The position numbers were made by a program, and so were the translations under genes. From Pholis gunnellus (lineage: Eukaryota; Chordata; Actinopteri; Perciformes; Pholidae), in contig OU342821.1 in the NCBI GenBank assembly GCA_910591455.2, positions 18,551,787 through 18,615,786 on the forward strand: DNA of 64,000 nucleotides, written 5' to 3'. The notes under the pieces are model-generated. The model was not told where the DNA came from, did not search any database, and saw only the letters and a program-made list of their open reading frames with translations. This document shows positions 1 to 12,920 of this stretch, piece after piece; position 1 is the first letter of the stretch; every line of letters begins with the position of its first letter.

Positions 1-3000
1 TTAGCTCTGTCAGCACTGTTCATGCCGTCAGCACCGTTAGCTTCTAGCCGCCACGCTAAGAGCCATGTGGAGGCAATAGATTTGCTCTGAATTTTAATTT
101 AGCACCTTTCAGCAAGTTCATTTAACTTTTTTATTATAAAAAAACAAAACGTATTATGAATATTTTTGAGATAAATTAGCATTTTATGTATTTCTCAATT
201 GTTTCAGATAACATCTGATGTGATCGAAAGCTCCGGAACAGCCACTAAATGGACCTTGTGGTGAGACTCTAATGACCCTTTGAACCTCATAAATTAATAA
301 CTTTTAAATGACTATTAAAAACCCCACCAGTCAAATTAGGCATGATCACTAGTTCCCTGTTTTACAGGAGTTTCAGGTATTGTTCTTAAGTTTAAGAAAT
401 GTCTTTCGTCATTGTTTCGAGGAAATCTACTTCCTACTACTTTACTGTGTGGGTGGTTTTATTTTAAATGTAAGGACAGGAAATGCCGCCCCTTGCTTGG
501 AGAGCTGCAGTGAGGGGAAGATCAAATTTCATCTGCGCTCAGTTCGAGAGGTCTCAGTAAAGCAACAACAGCAGTATATGTTCGGGTGCATTTATGTGTC
601 GTCAGTTTTAAGTATTCATGTACTTTTAGCTGCATGTTCCTCCTTCAGGGCTGAACTGTAAAGACACAGGAAGTTCAGTTCTCACCTCACTGAGTTCAGG
701 CCCAAAGAACATACTTAACGCTGTTTATCATGAAGTTGATTTTAACACTCCACTTTACCACCGTACCAGCTGTAGAGCAAAGCTTGAACCCTCGGTTGTT
801 GTTGTGTGTTGATGCCCATGCTTTTAACTCGAGGTGTGGGCGAAGTTAAAAAAGGTCAACAAGTTCGACGTGAAGAAGATTTTCAGAACAGTTTTGCTGG
901 AGATGTAGTTCAGGATTTCATGTTTAAAATAAAAAAGCAGTGATTAAAATAAGAGAAGAACATCTTAAAGATCCTTTGCCACAGGAAATTAATTTCCGTT
1001 GAACAAAGCAGATGCCTGCCAGCTCATGTTTGTTTCACACGTAAATTTCCCCACCTCTCTTATCATCCCTGAGATCAGCGAGGTGCTGGAACTCACTTGT
1101 GGGCTACGAGGGTTGAAAGCTTGTGTGGGTTCCTCTCATGGTGTTGTGCTTTGATGAGAATCCTTTAGTCTTGGTTTTAGCTACCATGAGAGCACAGGAT
1201 TTAGTAATCCTTTCTACAGGTGTTCATCATTTCTGCTGTAAGAAATCTCATACCTGATTCAGGAAATGCATCTGAACAATAAAATCTAGATTTTATTAAC
1301 CTGAGAAGAAATGTTCACTGAAACTTATTAAATGTGATTAAGTTAAGTTTTTCAAGATAGTTCAAATTACCAGAATAATTGAGTCCCCTTTCAGAAGTCA
1401 CCAGGATCTGGACTGTAATGAAAAGGGTTCAAGGTTAGCAGCCATGTTATTTTGAGTACGTCATTACCAGGATTCTGCACAAAAAAAGAGTTAAAACTAC
1501 AACATTAACAGCTGAGCAGCAACATCCAGAACACATTATGAGTCGACCGCTAACCTCAGCGAACAGCACCCTCCTGTGGAGAATCTGTGAACTAACCAGT
1601 ATGTATATATTTAAAAATAAATAAAGATAACATGAGAGAGACACATGCTGCATGTTGATGTGAGGTTGATGTCATTTTCACCAGAAGAAGAACTCAGACT
1701 TTGTACGTGGAATCAAACAGGAAAAGTAAAACCGTCAATAATACCCTGTGACAAATAAAAGTCCTGCATTCAAAACCATACTTCATTAAAAGTACTTAAG
1801 TATTATCTGCAATGTACTGAAAGTATTAAAAGTAAAAATACTCTGTCAGTGTTTTACTATTATACATGTTTTTGAATTAACATCTTAGTAACGATGCATT
1901 TTTCCAGCTGATCCAATGTTGTTCTTGTGAGATGGTTCATTTATCTGAAGAAGTAGTTTTCTCAACACATAAAGGAAACAACTTTATCCTTCAGTTCATC
2001 CCAAACATTCAGCATCAACACATCTGGATATACAGTATGTGGTTCTCACTGGTATATATGAAGTGGAAATATTCAAGTGAAGTACCTTGAGTAGGCCTGA
2101 ATGTAGCTGGATTCATCATTCCACCAACAACAGGTCATCTCTGAACGTGTGTTTTTCTTTAAACAAGTTTTTCTTGAAAACTACTCTGTGAGTATAGCGG
2201 CAGTAAACAAAAATGTTAATATTTGTCTAAAAAACAAATGCTGAGAAACAGAATGATAATTTGTGTTTGTTCGTGAGTTAGTTCGCCTCTAAAAACAAGC
2301 AGAGGCCTGCTGATGTTCAGTGGGTTTGATGTTCACCATCTTAGTTTAGCCTGCTGACATTCTGACGGCAGCGTTGGGGCTCGGGTTTGAGAATGGCGAG
2401 CAAACATGCAAGCTTGCATTTTGCACATGCTCCTTGTGAATGTCAACACTCTTCAGCTGTTGACACATCAGATAGTCAACAGTATAATGGCCTCAACACC
2501 TCAGTAGTCTGTTTACACTATGAAGCCCAGTGTAGCATGACATAATGTGGTAGATAAGGATTATGGAGGGATGAAGCTTGTTGTAGTCTCACTGCGTGAG
2601 GAGTCCAGGCTGAACAGCGAGACCAGAGGACGGTGTGTGTAGTGGAACTGGTCCTAGATAAATGTCGTTTTTTTGGTGTGTATTGGGTCAATTATGTTTT
2701 AATTGTGTGTGTGTGTGTTTAAAATCTTGGATTATTAACTGTGCTGTATGCTCTTGAACAAGAGTGTAGATTTGGTTTCAGAGACAGAATGACAAAAGAA
2801 TGAGATCAATTTGTAGGCTACATGAAAAAATACAAAATTAATCTAAATGCTGTATTCATTGCTGCACTACTAATGGACTAACAATCTTGATAATCTTTAG
2901 TTTTCTTAATAGAGGTGCATTGTTCCTGTTAAATAAACCAATAAATAAATAAATAACCTTTGAACAAATGGTGATAACCATTTTTGAATCCCAGAATCAA

Positions 3001-3085
3001 AGTCAAATCAAAAGAAAATGATAAAAGAAAAAGAGAGAAAGCTTTACATTTTCAGCTTGTTTGCACTTCTGTAAACTTTCAGGGG
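1..3085. other. upstream flank, no gene recognised
   Basis: This AT-leaning stretch lies 5' of the mast4 promoter. I see no exon with good splice sites and homology, and no RNA gene. The only structure noticed is a short AAAT-type simple repeat near 2936-2957 and a segment at about 1396-1450 resembling the repeats at 3086 and 3594. The open frames here are short and look like chance. Confidence 0.6.
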
Positions 3086-3680
3086 AGACCAGTATCAGGA
3101 CCGTCATGAAAAGGGGTTCATGGATAGAATAAAGGCCAAAACATACCACTTTATTTTGGGCATGTCAAACTTGTAAACATCACATCCTGGTTTCAGAAAG
3201 CTGAATCCTGGTTCTAATCATAACATCATGCAACATGACTTCAGGCTGTAGGTGTGGCTCTCTGTCATCCTTTTTTAAGTCCAATATTTGCAATGGGAGA
3301 ATACAGAAGATTGTGCAACATTATGCATTACTCCACACCCTTTTCCTTCATATTTTTGGGGGATTCAATGTCCCAAAGCATTCCAGCTATAGGTGGCTAA
3401 TCTGTACTCTTTTGCGTGACACAAGCCCCCCTCGTCAAAAATTCCCCAAAAAACGAAATAATTGCTTTGTCATGGAAGTTGGAGTTGCACAGACAGAACC
3501 CACTAGAATCATTCCTCTGTTTCTCCACGGTACGACTGTTAAACCAGTATTAGTAAGATCAGAGATGAGAACTGCAAGAGTCCCCTTCCAGAGGAGACCA
3601 GGACTGGAATGAAAAACGGTTCAAGGATAACAATAGCAAAAATACCACTCTATTTTGGGTATATGTCAAACTTCAACAAT
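3086..3680. repeat. unclassified repeat cluster with direct-repeat flanks
   Basis: Two related segments, about 3086-3178 and 3594-3680, lie in the same orientation. Both read roughly gagaccag..., a shared atgaaaa..ggttca core, then taccact.tattttggg and tgtcaaactt. A third, more diverged relative is near 1396-1450. They bracket the 3222-3565 segment that recurs in intron 1. The arrangement suggests an old mobile element with direct flanks, or a local duplication. I cannot name the family. It ends about 320 bp before the GC-box promoter. Confidence 0.5.
3222..3565 (+). repeat. dispersed repeat, copy 1
   Basis: This segment is clearly homologous to 5641-5945, in the same orientation. Shared blocks include gggagaatacagaagattgt, a ggggattcaatgt.ccaaagcatt block, the ctaatctgtac block, and tttgtcatggaagttgga followed by ttgcacagacaga. 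Identity looks to be roughly 80 percent with small indels. No convincing coding potential or terminal inverted repeat was seen, and the family is not recognised. Confidence 0.65.
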
Positions 3681-3998
3681 CAATCAATTTGATTTAAAGT
3701 GCAGAATCGCCTTGCAGCATGTTCCCAATACACCAAAACTAAAAAAAGGAATACATAGAACAAAGTATACAGCCAGCAAATATAATAATATCCATTAAAT
3801 AAACAATCAATCTAAATTTAACCTGCCTGAAAGGGTTTATTTGAATCCAAAACCACGATCTGTCCTTAACCAAACAGCCATGTTCTCTAAACCTAAAAAA
3901 TGTAGGTTTTTAACATTAGTAAAAGCCCTGAAGGCAAAACTTCTCCCATGTGTATCTCCACTGCCTCTGTTTGGTTCGTTTGGAAGCTGCGGTGATCT

Positions 3999-4030
3999 GA
4001 TTGGCCCGCCCTCGCACGTTGTGGGCGGGG
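3999..4030 (+). promoter_or_regulatory. GC-box/CCAAT promoter core of long mast4 isoform
   Basis: An inverted CCAAT box (gattgg, 3999-4004) abuts an inverted GC box (cccgccct, 4005-4012), with a second GC box (gggcgggg, 4023-4030) just downstream. The surrounding 3990-4200 is locally CpG-rich against an AT-rich background. This lies about 340 bp upstream of the exon 1 ATG and fits a TATA-less housekeeping-type promoter (inference). The transcription start cannot be placed from sequence alone. Confidence 0.6.
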
Positions 4031-4298
4031 CTCAATTTAGGGTCTCGCAGAAGCACCGCTCGTGTGTTATGAAGGCAGTGACAGCATGGAGTCACGCCGT
4101 CCGGGAAGTCGAAGCGCGACAAAATATCAAACAGAACTTTTTAACTGAAGAGGAGACCTCTTGCGCAGCGCGTGCATCGATATCAAACCGGGTTGATACG
4201 TATTGTGGTATGATTTTATGGGGGCTCGCGACTCATAGCGAAAATGAACTCACCGGACAGGTGCGTTGACAGGTTAATTAACAGATAGGCTTTGAGGT

Positions 4299-4306
4299 GA
4301 CGTCGC
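4299..4306. promoter_or_regulatory. CRE-like site in the proximal 5' region
   Basis: TGACGTCG, a near-consensus CREB/ATF site, lies 66 bp upstream of the exon 1 ATG in the presumed core promoter or 5' UTR. The match is by motif only. Confidence 0.35.
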
Positions 4307-4340
4307 ATCTTTAAATGCGCTTGTTATTGATTTGAAATTG

Positions 4341-4370
4341 ATGACAGTAGTTGATATATATTTTTTTTAA
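4341..4370 (+). other. upstream ORF ending 1 nt before the mast4 start
   Basis: ATG at 4341 opens a nine-codon frame that stops with TAA at 4368-4370. The main ATG is at 4372. The same segment gives an in-frame TAG at 4348-4350 in the main frame, which fixes 4372 as the first possible main-frame ATG. If transcribed, this spacing would make initiation at 4372 depend on leaky scanning or reinitiation (inference). Confidence 0.5.
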
Positions 4371-4371
4371 A

Positions 4372-4578
4372 ATGGAGCATCAACATCATTTGTCGTGTGG
4401 AAGTGAGTCGTCGTCGTCCGGTTCAGACACACTGTCAGAGGGAGAAGAAATGACGCCTGAGCTGGACGTCAAAGTTCCCGGAGATGATGCTCACAACTCG
4501 GACTGCGAGAGTGTCAACGAGGCGGAGGAAGACAAGGAGACACCGAGGGACGAGGAGAGTGACGACGAAGACGAAAAG
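4372..4578 (+). CDS. mast4: mast4 coding exon 1 (long isoform, acidic N-terminus)
   Basis: This exon encodes the first 69 residues of the long isoform. ATG 4372 has a strong context (A at -3, G at +4) and follows an in-frame stop at 4348. The serine cluster ESSSSGSDTLSEGEE (residues 12-26) closely resembles the human MAST4 N-terminus, and the exon ends in a run of Asp/Glu (EESDDEDEK). The whole segment is acidic, looks disordered, and has many CK2-type S/T-x-x-D/E sites. The donor is AAG|GTAAAC at 4579, phase 0, matching the phase-0 acceptor of exon 2. The DEK|LDHIL join parallels the human EE|LDHIL context. MAST kinases are AGC-type serine/threonine kinases associated with microtubules. This exon carries no catalytic residues and may serve localisation or regulation (inference). 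Confidence 0.85.
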
Positions 4579-5640
4579 GTAAACACACACACTCGCACAC
4601 ACACACACAAACTACTGCAAATGTGAGGTGAAAACTCAAACTGCATGGGTTTTTACTTTGAATTTGAGGCGTGCCAGTAATCCTTCTTAAACGCCTCCGC
4701 GGTCGGTAATAAACTTTAACTAATTAATCTCCTGCTGTCAAAATATTTGTAAACAAGCACCTGCATCAGCTCAACGTGCGAGCTCGTGTTTGGTTTGGGG
4801 TTTGCACACGTCATGAAGTCAGTGCAGCTCACAGTCTCAGGAATAATTCATGCTGTGAGCTTCTTAAGACTTCATGCGCTCTATTATTATTAATATGCTG
4901 TTGAGTCTCTCAGCACGTATGTGTGTGAACTGCTGCTCTGCTTGCAGTGAGATGAGTCAGCTGTAGTAGAGGTTTGTCTTCATGGTGCTCATACATGATT
5001 CCCTATTTGTTCAGCCTCAAGTTGTGCCTCTCATGTTTTACCATCACTGAAGGTATTGCTGCAAACTTATTGAAAAAATAATCTGCTTCACGATGGAAAG
5101 ATTTTCCAAAGTTTCCTCTTTTTTTTTTCTTATCTAAAACAAAATGGTAGCCAGAAATACTGTGTTGTTGCTCAATTTGTACAACATGAACAAAAATATT
5201 TAAAAAATGATATCAGTTGTCTAATACAGCAGTCCTGCACATAATGTTGTATTAATAAAGGTAGTATTTAGTTTTAAAGGTACTTTTTAGAGGCTGCAGT
5301 TTGTGGTGCTGTTGAATTGTATTACATGTTATTGAAAAGGTGTTTCTAATATTTTGTCCACCCAATGAAATACCTTCACAAGTGTAAAGCGAGGCTCATA
5401 CTCTGGCAAGTAGACTGATCTTATGAAAGGGGCATGCTGTTGTTGTGGTGTTCATTCAGGAAACAGATGGGGAAAATGAGGAAGACAAAGATTCACTCGG
5501 CCTTTATTTTAAACAACACTTTCCATGGACGCGTCTGCCGACTGGTTGGACTGGCTCAGATGAGCATGATGCAGCCTGATGCCTGCAAGGGTGTGTTTGA
5601 GAAATTACCTGATCCGTAAACACGACTCATCCAAAAAGCA

Positions 5641-5945
5641 CAACATCATGCATGGCTTCAGGCTGTATAGGTGTGGCGGTCTGACGTCTATTATAAAGTC
5701 CAATGCATGCCGTGGGAGAATACAGAAGATTGTACAACGTTATGTATTACTTCACACTTTTCCTCATGTTTTTTTTGGGGGGGGGGATTCAATGTTCCAA
5801 AGCATTGCAGCGAGCTAATCTGTACATTTTGGCGTGACACATGGCCTCAAAATATTATAACTCTTTTTGTCATGGAAGTTGGAATTGCACAGACAGAGAA
5901 TCCATTTGTTTCTCCTCACTACGACTGATAAAACCAGGATTTGTA
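5641..5945 (+). repeat. dispersed repeat, copy 2
   Basis: This is the second copy of the unclassified repeat at 3222-3565, in the same orientation. It shares the gggagaatacagaagattgt block, a G-rich run followed by ggattcaatgt.ccaaagcatt, and the tttgtcatggaagttgga block. The flanking direct-repeat segments seen around copy 1 are not obvious here. Confidence 0.65.
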
Positions 5946-6592
5946 AGCGTATCAGACTCTCCAGCAGGCACATAACCCCCCCTTGGGGTGGTGTCATGTT
6001 TGCCAACACTGGCTCTTGACTAATTTGGTTTGGCTGAGTAACAGTTTGACAGACCATTAGCTTAATAGAAGTGAGGCACAGACTAATACCAGTCTCTTAT
6101 ATTAGAACGGTGTCGCGTCGCCCCCCCCCCCATAGTTGCACTGAAATCAAACCAAAAGTTAAACGGACTTCAAAAGCCATGAGCAGCTTCTATTGGATGA
6201 ACCTTGTCCCCCTTTTCTCCTCCTGAGCCCTTTTTGAAATGTCAGTTTGAAGTCCATTTAAAACCACTGACCTCTGTACTTGGCCACAGAAGACTAAATG
6301 TAATTTGACCCGTTTTACGGCACTAAATCATCACGTGTCTGGCCAAAACACCTCAAAGTAGGTAAGCTGACCTTCTGTTGAAGAGCAGCCTTGAAGTGGT
6401 ATTACTACAGGGATAATCGGGGGAAACCCGACCTCTGCCCGTATGTTAAAGAAGGAAAGTCTTCTGAGAACTCGCATGACGTCTCCTTTCCAGACTTAGC
6501 CTCGGCCACTGTTTCAAGGAGTGAGACGCGTCCTGCGGTGGTGCTTCATGGAGTTCTCTGGTGTTTATTTGGTGCTTGTCTTCACAAAATCT

Positions 6593-6594
<2 letters not shown>

Positions 6595-6633
<39 letters not shown>
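6595..6633. repeat. (GT)n microsatellite
   Basis: About 19 uninterrupted GT units within intron 1. It creates Cys/Val and His/Thr strings in overlapping frames, which are artefacts. Confidence 0.95.
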
Positions 6634-6636
<3 letters not shown>

Positions 6637-6844
6637 CATCTTTGTCCATCCAAGACATGTGAATCAGTCGAGCGTGGTGGGCTGTGACGGAGAACATTAT
6701 CTACAGTCGAGATGCGATTATCCCACGCATAACCCTTTTATACATGCACAAGATAAGATAGCAGCAATAGATTGAAATAGGAAAGCATAGTGCATTAGAG
6801 ATTATTTATTTTTGTAGCTTTTCTCTGTTTTATATCGTTGTGAA

Positions 6845-6910
6845 TTTAATATCGTTGGACTGTTGGTCGGACAAAACAAGCAATTTGAAGACTTACGGAA
6901 CATTGTGGCA
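6845..6910 (+). repeat. fragment of common teleost dispersed repeat
   Basis: The text ttggactgttggtcggacaa followed by aacaagcaatttgaagac is the internal core of a very common teleost repeat whose ends resemble tagggctgcaactaacgatt. Only the core survives. Family attribution is from memory. Confidence 0.55.
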
Positions 6911-7077
6911 GATATTTCCATAATATTCTGACGTTTTCTCGTCTGGCTACACCGTACGATCATTTCATTATTGATGAATCTGCTGATCCAATCGGCATTC
7001 TGAACAACGGCGTGTCTGCGCCGTGAGCATCCTTCTGGTTTCCGGGATCCACCGTCTCTCAGGGAGCTAAAGTGGAA

Positions 7078-7310
7078 TTCCAACATGGACACCCAAAGCA
7101 CCAGCAGAGGATTTACTTCCTTCAACCTGCCTCAAGAGCTGCTCATCCAGTTCTCCTCTGCAATTATCCAGTCTGCTCTGTGAACATCCATCACTGTGTG
7201 GTTTGGATTCACCCCCCCACCGCGCTGCAGAGCACTGTGGGCCAAAACCACCAGACACAAGAACAGTTTCTTTCTGCAGGGCGTCTCTCTGACGAACCGT
7301 TAAATCAGTC
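7078..7310 (+). mobile_element. remnant of a non-LTR retrotransposon (reverse transcriptase C-terminal part)
   Basis: In mixed plus frames the DNA reads peptides typical of the tail of LINE ORF2: KHQQRIYFL, then LPQELLIQFSSAIIQSALC, then a shifted block like CxxxWxG, then a block resembling RTxxxxNSFFxxAVxL. The homologous pieces are spread over more than one frame and contain stops, so the copy is dead. The family type looks L2- or Rex-like, but that is a guess. It lies in sense orientation within intron 1. Confidence 0.5.
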
Positions 7311-7429
7311 GTACTACAGCAATATCATTCACAAGTACAATATGTATGAAAAAAATGTTGAAAAAAGGCCGAGATGACCTCTTGTTTTGTCAGTTCATTG
7401 ATTATGAATCCACAAATCATTGCTGCTTT

Positions 7430-7590
7430 AATTTATAGACGCAACTTCAGAAATCACTTGTTTTGTCAGACTTTCTCTGAACCCGAAATATATTTAATTT
7501 ACTCTAACATATCACAAAAACAATCATTTTTGAAAAGCTGGAACCAGAGAATATTTGGCAGCTCTAGTCAATTTAAAAACACGTTTTACC
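7430..7590 (-). repeat. fragment of common teleost dispersed repeat (antisense)
   Basis: Read on the minus strand this gives tgccaaatattctctggttc and later aagtctgacaaaacaagtg, the order found in the same repeat family as 6845-6910 and 15430-15659. It ends at gcagctcta. Confidence 0.5.
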
Positions 7591-10500
7591 ATAGGGATTT
7601 AATCTAAGTAATTAAATAGGATTTATGGTATAAAAGCATGGGTTTGATCCTCATGTGAGGCACATGTTTGAACATGACTTGAGGCTTTATTTTATGCTTT
7701 AGTTGCACGAACGACTGTTACAAATCATTGCCGATTTGAGATAATACTGCTTGCCAAGGTACACAATCTGTCAGTGTGTTAATCATTGTGTTCCTTGTCT
7801 ATATATGTCCGGCTGCTTTTATATCCCCCCCATAATCATAAATCCTCTGTTCCCATACTTTATCATCTCTACCTCTCATGTTGTGATAGCGGAGTATGGG
7901 AACCGCCAGTCTGTTATGCTTAATCGCACCATTTCCTATTTGGTTTTCTTACATTTAGATTTGCTGCTGGAACAACAAATCCTCGAATTCCCACAGAGGA
8001 TCCGATTTTGTTAAGCCTTAATTAAATGTTACACCTTTCAGCAAAAAAACAAACCAGCATCCCCACCACCATGATAAGTAATAATAACTGGAAGTGGGCG
8101 GGTCCTTTTGCCATAGATCAGAGAACATCTGGCAACAACAGTGATTATTCCTTTTCTTCCCACATGCCAGCTTTACTCGTTCAGTCCTGCAGATGTTTGT
8201 GTAGCACAGTAGTCACTTGACAATCGGGTGGATTATCTTCAGTACACAGAGAGAGCACCAACATAAATGGAGTGACTTCCTCAGTGGTGGGGTGAGATGG
8301 AAAGTGCATTGAGTCATGCACAGCCTGTGCCACCCAAGAACACAGTCAAAGTTTTTTTTTTTAGGCGGATTCACTCGATATTTTCATGATAACAATATAA
8401 CAATAACAACATAAGAACATGAAAACAATGTGAAAGGGGGCGTTATTAGTGATCTGCAGCTGGGACTAGATGAGAAATAGCCTCTTGGCTAACTCTGGCA
8501 CGTTTACAGGAATGTTTTATTAATGTGCACTATCCCTACTAAATAATCCAATAAATGAAAAAACAAGCTCCCGTTGACTTTACGAAGTGTAGGATCCAGA
8601 GTATTTAGGGCATGACTCATATTAGGGGCTAAAATTCAGGATATCTCGGCCTCTGCTCCTTTTGATTTTGACCGTTTCTTTTTAAAACCTGGTTCTTACG
8701 CGTGCCCCCAACTATAAAGAAGTGCAATACTAAATTGTTTGAGCAGCCCTTTTAGGATCAGACCTGTGTTGTGCCGTCCCAAAGTACCTCACTGAACACT
8801 GTTAACACTTTTAGAGTCAAACTGATCTTGGCTGTGTTTGCTCATCTTATGCAATAGTGTGACCAGTCATACTTTACACATGTGCTGTCTGAGGCTATGC
8901 CAGACTCAGAAAGCAGTTCATTCATTTTATTGATATACTGATAGAGCATTTTTCCTACAATTCACTCCCTGTTCTCAGCTGTATTGGGCTGGATAGCGCT
9001 TAAAAGGCACCAGTATCCTTAAAGGTGCATTATACAGGGTCATTATTCAGAGAAATAATTTGCAGCAAACAACTATTTGCTGTGCAAAGATATAGAAAGA
9101 GTCTACCTGAGCAGAGGATGAAGTGGCTTTCCCTCTGTGTGTTTTGTAATCCGAGCTTCTTGTGCATTCATGGCCGCTGCTATGTGCAGTACGTAACACT
9201 GTTAGCTCTGTTAGCGCGGTTAGCTTCTTTGACAAACAAGTCTCTGGAGGTTGTTCTTTAAGCATTACCGATGGCTGACTTGAAGTCAAGAAATGCACAT
9301 TCATCAGTTTAAAACTCTGTAGTTTATTTTGGTACAATGTTTTCCATGAGTTGTGTTAATGACGCTTAGAAAGCAGGGACTTTTTTTGAGAGATGAAAAG
9401 TATTTTGAGGACAAGAATCGACAAGTAAAATGTTAAAACCTGAGGCTTGTTGCTGGGTTGGGCTTCGATATGCTTGGTATAAGGAAACAAATGTCTGAGC
9501 TGGCAGACAATGATGTCAGTGCTCATTGATGTCGGATAAAGGGAAAAACCAGCGGGACTTTGGTTATTGGACTAAGAAATTCATTATTTAACTGGAGATT
9601 TTTTAACAAAAATTAAAAGATCACATTTTCGTTGGGTATTCTTAATTAAATTCTTAATTTTAAACAATCAAGTCAAGCTGTTAGTAGTCTCTCTTTCCTT
9701 TCTGCATCCTCTTTCTCAATCTGACATGACCTGGTAAAGTCGTGCATTGCACCAGTGCTCTTTGTGCATCAATATTTGCTTCTGTTTGACAATATTTAAA
9801 CTCTCTCTTTATTCAATGGCTCAGCCCTGAAATGAGCGGCCATTTATTTAGTCAGGCTGCCAGTCAGGGTTATTAGAGGGGCATCCAGTGTCAGTGCATG
9901 CTTTGTGCAAAGAGGATTAACACAATCGGGTTAAGACTCTTTTCACTCCCATTGTGGACTTGTGGTCTTTCCAGGATCCGCCGCTGATTTTTGACTCTTC
10001 TTCGCTGACCTTTTGTATGCGCGAACGTCTGGGTTTAATCTACAGTTTTGGACGTCTGAGCATTCGAAGTGATACAGGAGCTTAAGTTTGTTGATATCTA
10101 AACATGTCTCTGGGTCGGAATTCCCCTTCATGTCGGTGGACATCATCGGAGGGAAGCAAGGTGAGCGACTCCGCAGGTTGACTGGATTAGAAACTACGGT
10201 GACTGTAAAGCTCCAACCGAGACGAAAGTGGTTTGAACCTAATCAGTATCGTATATAATCATTTCCTAAATGGTTGGTAACGCGTTATATTTTAGTTGTA
10301 CGCAAAGTGTTTGTCAACAACTATCGCTCCGCCTTTGGTTACCCATAAGTGAAGGCTGCTCTATCAATATAGTAAACAATATAAAATATGTCTTCATAGG
10401 AGAAGTTCTAATTGTTGACGAATACTGTACAAATATGAAAACTTCAAATGTCCTTATACCTGCTTAAGGGTACGTTAAAGTGTGTAAAAGTATTCTTTTA

Positions 10501-12920
10501 TACAGTGCTTAGGAACGCTGCACGGTTAGCGCTGTGGAGGACAGTTAGCAATGTGGGCTGTAGTTTAAAATACAGCCTGGGGTAAATAAGAAGGAAGGTC
10601 ATGAAGCGTAATATCTCTACGAGTTTTACATTTCACTGACCTTCAGTCACACACTGTTACCACAACTGTGGACACATTTTGTATCAGTAACGAAATTATG
10701 AAGTCAAACAAACAGCCGCAGATCATTCACTCTTTCCTGACAACATTTCTTTTATTAAACATGTTGATGGATTCAAAATGATTCCTGGCTGACTCTGGAG
10801 ACGTTTCTCTTTTTACCCGAGTAGGGCTCAAATGAGATTCCTGTAAAAAAAACAACCGCATGTCCAATGGTTCATGGTTGAATCGGAGACACAAATACAA
10901 CCTTTCTTGTTCCCAGATGCACATCATGTTCGGTACACCAGATTTTATGGAATGCATACAATAAGCCTCTAATGACTTCCTCGGTGGAAGACGTAACGCA
11001 TGGTTTGATCCTTTACATGCGCAAGATAAGAAATCGTCGCAGTCGTATGAAATTGGAGAAGGAAAGCACCGCTGTATTTTTCGAACTTTAGATCATGTCA
11101 ACACAGGAAACGCAATTCCCCTGTGAGGCCACACAAAGTGCAAACACTGAGACGAAGGGACAGCGTCCATGTAAGGAGAAAAATCAAGTGTCCATCGGTT
11201 GACGGAAACGTGGAAGACCCTCGTACAGTTATTTGGATTTTAGCCGTGAGACTGTGAAGTGTGCTGTTTTTCCCCCATGAGTAAACACTTGAGATCCTCA
11301 GAGCAGAAGGCAAAGGAAGAGTGGAATTCGGGGAGAGTTGAAGTAGACAGATGTTGGGTGATGAGGTCGGCCAGAACATAGTTTGCTCTACTGCAGTTGA
11401 CCCTGAGAAAAAGGCCGATGAGCATGTTCCCTAATCTCAAGAGTTCATCGAGTACGGTTCACAAAGATGGAAGCGTTGCATGAATTGACCATCGCATTGT
11501 ATAATCACACCAGATGTTTGTTTTGTAGGCTACTAAAAATGAAATGAGAAAATATGTTTCAATTTACAGAAACAATCCTCTAATTCCTTCATGAAACTGA
11601 CCCTTCGCTAAACCCCTCCCCCCGAACAGTGATGGTCCAATCATAGCCTCTCTTTGAACAGTTGAGCTTGTTGAACCATCAACCTTTTAAGCGTAGTTTA
11701 TACTCGCTCTGCTGAAGCTGGCGAGCCCAAAAAGATGGAGGTTGGTTTATGGCTTTTTGCCGGTTACACCTACGGTCTATGGGTCACACTCATCTTTTTG
11801 ATTCTTCACAGTTCATTTTGTTTTGTACGCTCTCTGGCGTTTCGGAGAATAGTGCAACAAACATTGAGCTGAAAAGCCTCTGTGCATGCTCGGAGCTCGC
11901 GTGCCATCGGTGGAAGCTCTCGCTGCGGTGCCATGCGAGAGTATAAACAAAGCTTCTGGCTCTTTAATCTCATGCAAACGTGTTATAGTTTGCTCCTACA
12001 ATTTGTCTCATAGTCACTAATGTGGAAAATTGCTTTAAAACTAGAATGGGAGAAAAACTGGTTTTGAATGTATTTATCATCCCACACTTGTGGAGTTCTG
12101 TGTTTTATTTAGTGCATTTGTTGTTCTATGGTTGGTTTTTTGTCTACTTGTCATACCTGACAACGCGCTCCCTGCAAAAATATAACAATAATACAAAAAG
12201 AAAAAGCCCAGTTGGTTGATGAGATAGCAAAATACCAACCATGATGAAGGGAGATTATGTAACAAGCAGCACTCTGCTGCTGGAGGCAACGACATGGAAA
12301 TCTACAGATTGCTAAAAAGCTGCAATATCTTTTCAGGTCTTTTGTATTTCAGTGTAGAGTGTAAACTGTTTCTGAGAAAATGGATATTTAGAGAGGGGGA
12401 GTTCTCGATGGTTTTATTCCCGGTACAAATGCTCAGTCAGATGTATGTTGGCATGCATGCGTAGTGAGAGATGACTATTGCATATTCATGTTATTCTCAG
12501 TTGTAGATGAGAGATGGATGTGATAGAGAAACAATGGCAGGGCGAGCGAGGACTGGAAAGAGTGTGAAGGCTCTTGATGTATGGGGGTCTGTCTTCCTGT
12601 TGTATTGTAAGTGTGTTCTCATTGTGTCTTAGCAACCAAAGAAAGACACTAATAACACTTTGTTCCCGTCTGTAAAAGGTTCCTTTCATCCATCTCAGTG
12701 AAATGATAAACAAACACTTCCCCTCCTTCAAAGGGAATTAATATCCCGGCGTGTCAATGCGTTTGCTAATTCTCCCTTTGTGCAAACTGCTTTAGATTTA
12801 TTTAATTTAATGAGGAAATCATGATTTTGACTCTCTTCACCTTTTGTAATGCAGAACCATGCTAACTGGTGAAGTATACAATACTATGCAATAGTATGGA
12901 AACATTATTGAAATTGGTGT

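Noticed and set aside
3841..4269. 142-codon frame across the promoter as an alternative first exon
   Set aside because: It has no donor in phase with exon 2 and no MAST similarity; the exon 1 frame at 4372 has homology and a matching donor.
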